A DNA stretch of 15,316 nucleotides from NCBI GenBank assembly GCA_037132015.1, contig JBAXPW010000030.1, positions 1 through 15,316 on the forward strand, in the 5' to 3' direction. A program made the translations under genes and the position numbers. Below the pieces are notes generated by a model. That model made no database searches. It was not told the origin of the DNA and saw only the letters and a program-made list of their open reading frames with translations. Below are positions 14,723 to 15,316 of this stretch, one piece after another. The stretch is from JBAXPW01 sp037132015 (GTDB lineage: Bacteria; Patescibacteriota; Microgenomatia; UBA1406; GWC2-37-13). The stretch's first letter is position 1; the number at the start of each line of letters is the position of its first letter.

Positions 14723-15316
14723 TTACCAAATTGCCATCCAGCTTACTTCACTATCTATCGCTTGAGCTACACCTATCTTTATTGTAAATCCATCTACTGA
14801 GACATTGTCATACCAGATCTCACCTCTGAATTTTGGTGATAAAATGACGGCTTTTGGTATTGAATCCCATGTTTGTGGTACCACTATCTCTACATCTCCC
14901 GATTTTATAATTGCAACACCTCTGAATGTGTCATTACCATATATCTTCCCTTGTTGTACTTTGATATTCCCCTTTGTATCTATCACAATCTTTTCTCCCA
15001 TGATCTTGACTGGTGCGAGACTTGAGGCTTGAAGAGATAATGGTTCGGTGAGTGTATTGATCTGTGCATTGATTCCATCTACCATGATCTGTCCGTTTGA
15101 TATATATCCAGTAACTCCTATGTCATTGAGGGTTGTCTTTCCTGTTACGGTGAGAGCTGAGAGTGTAGCTACTTGATCTATTCCAAGGACTGCACTGATT
15201 GTTGCGGATGTTTTTGATTCAAGGATAGTGAGTTGTGTTTCAAGGTTTGATACTCGAGTATCTATCTCTGTTGTCTTTGATTTGAGATTGGCAAGGTCCG
15301 CTTCGATGGATGCTAT
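14723..15316 (-). CDS. C-terminus of a long fibre-like surface protein, N-terminus outside window
   Basis: The frame is open to the window edge; the ATG at 15085 is internal. 197 residues are visible. The first 40 form a coiled coil with heptad spacing (ADLANLKSKTTEIDTRVSNL and following). Next comes a tail-fibre-like repeat region (VATLSALTVTGKTTLNDIGV; TGYISNGQIMVDGINAQINT; GEKIVIDTKGNIKVQQGKIY), then a compact beta domain ending WYDNVSVDGFTIKIGVAQ and EVSWMAIW. Similar proteins, with long TGxxT/L repeats, a coiled coil and a 'GFTIKI...W' end domain, are known to me from Microgenomates genomes as very large secreted or surface proteins of unknown function. They resemble phage tail fibres in repeat style. 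There is no membrane anchor or LPxTG at the C-terminus. The triplet use here (many gat, gga, aca) looks less AT-biased than in neighbouring genes. Confidence 0.8.
   Translation of the reverse strand: MASIEADLANLKSKTTEIDTRVSNLETQLTILESKTSATISAVLGIDQVATLSALTVTGKTTLNDIGVTGYISNGQIMVDGINAQINTLTEPLSLQASSLAPVKIMGEKIVIDTKGNIKVQQGKIYGNDTFRGVAIIKSGDVEIVVPQTWDSIPKAVILSPKFRGEIWYDNVSVDGFTIKIGVAQAIDSEVSWMAIW

Noticed and set aside
14723..15085. ATG at 15085 as the start of a 120-aa protein
   Set aside because: The frame stays open to the window edge through 77 further codons that form a coiled coil and fibre-type repeats.
1..15316. CRISPR array, insertion sequence or rRNA gene
   Set aside because: No spaced direct repeats, transposase or terminal inverted repeats, or rRNA-like conserved stretches were seen on either strand.

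Overview
This is an AT-rich bacterial window that looks like a Patescibacteria/CPR genome, most likely of the Microgenomates type. This is inferred from the mix of families and is not proven by a marker gene. The mix includes a divergent F1-ATPase beta/epsilon pair, MreB, a single-pass sortase, a PEGA-domain membrane protein, a membrane-anchored L,D-transpeptidase-like protein, a WecB/TagA/CpsF glycosyltransferase, and the C-terminus of a long coiled-coil fibre-like surface protein. Several genes also appear to be read from leaderless mRNAs, with the -10 box 6-9 nt before the ATG and no Shine-Dalgarno sequence.

Layout. Positions 1-2229 (+) hold two envelope genes: the C-terminal part of a tail-anchored DUF3999-like protein and a YkuD/PG-binding-like protein whose catalytic SHGC motif has been replaced. 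Positions 2237-7540 (-) are a restriction-modification/defence cassette. In transcription order it holds a nuclease-methylase fusion (HSDR_N plus HsdM), a DUF1016/YhcG PD-(D/E)xK nuclease gene broken by one in-frame TAA, dinD, and hsdS. No HsdR helicase is present. Two long perfect palindromes (30 bp and 12+1+12 bp) lie inside coding sequence of this cassette. Positions 7617-10635 (-) hold a nucleotidyltransferase-fold membrane protein, a GT26 glycosyltransferase, an AT-rich 311-bp gap with a perfect inverted repeat, and a divergent mreB. Positions 10713-11972 (+) encode the PEGA protein, and 12008-12781 (-) the sortase. A tRNA-Arg(CCT) lies at 12854-12925 (+). Positions 12938-14684 (-) hold atpD-atpC with a strong hairpin at their junction. 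The window ends inside the fibre-like gene (14723-15316, -), not inside atpG/atpA.

How the genes fit together. Most genes concern the cell envelope: shape (MreB), wall or surface polymer (GT26, YkuD-like) and surface protein display (sortase, PEGA, fibre, DUF3999-like). The cassette at 2237-7540 is an accessory island between two envelope groups. Its architecture, a nuclease-methylase in one chain with a separate specificity subunit, resembles BcgI-type Type IIB systems more than classical Type I.
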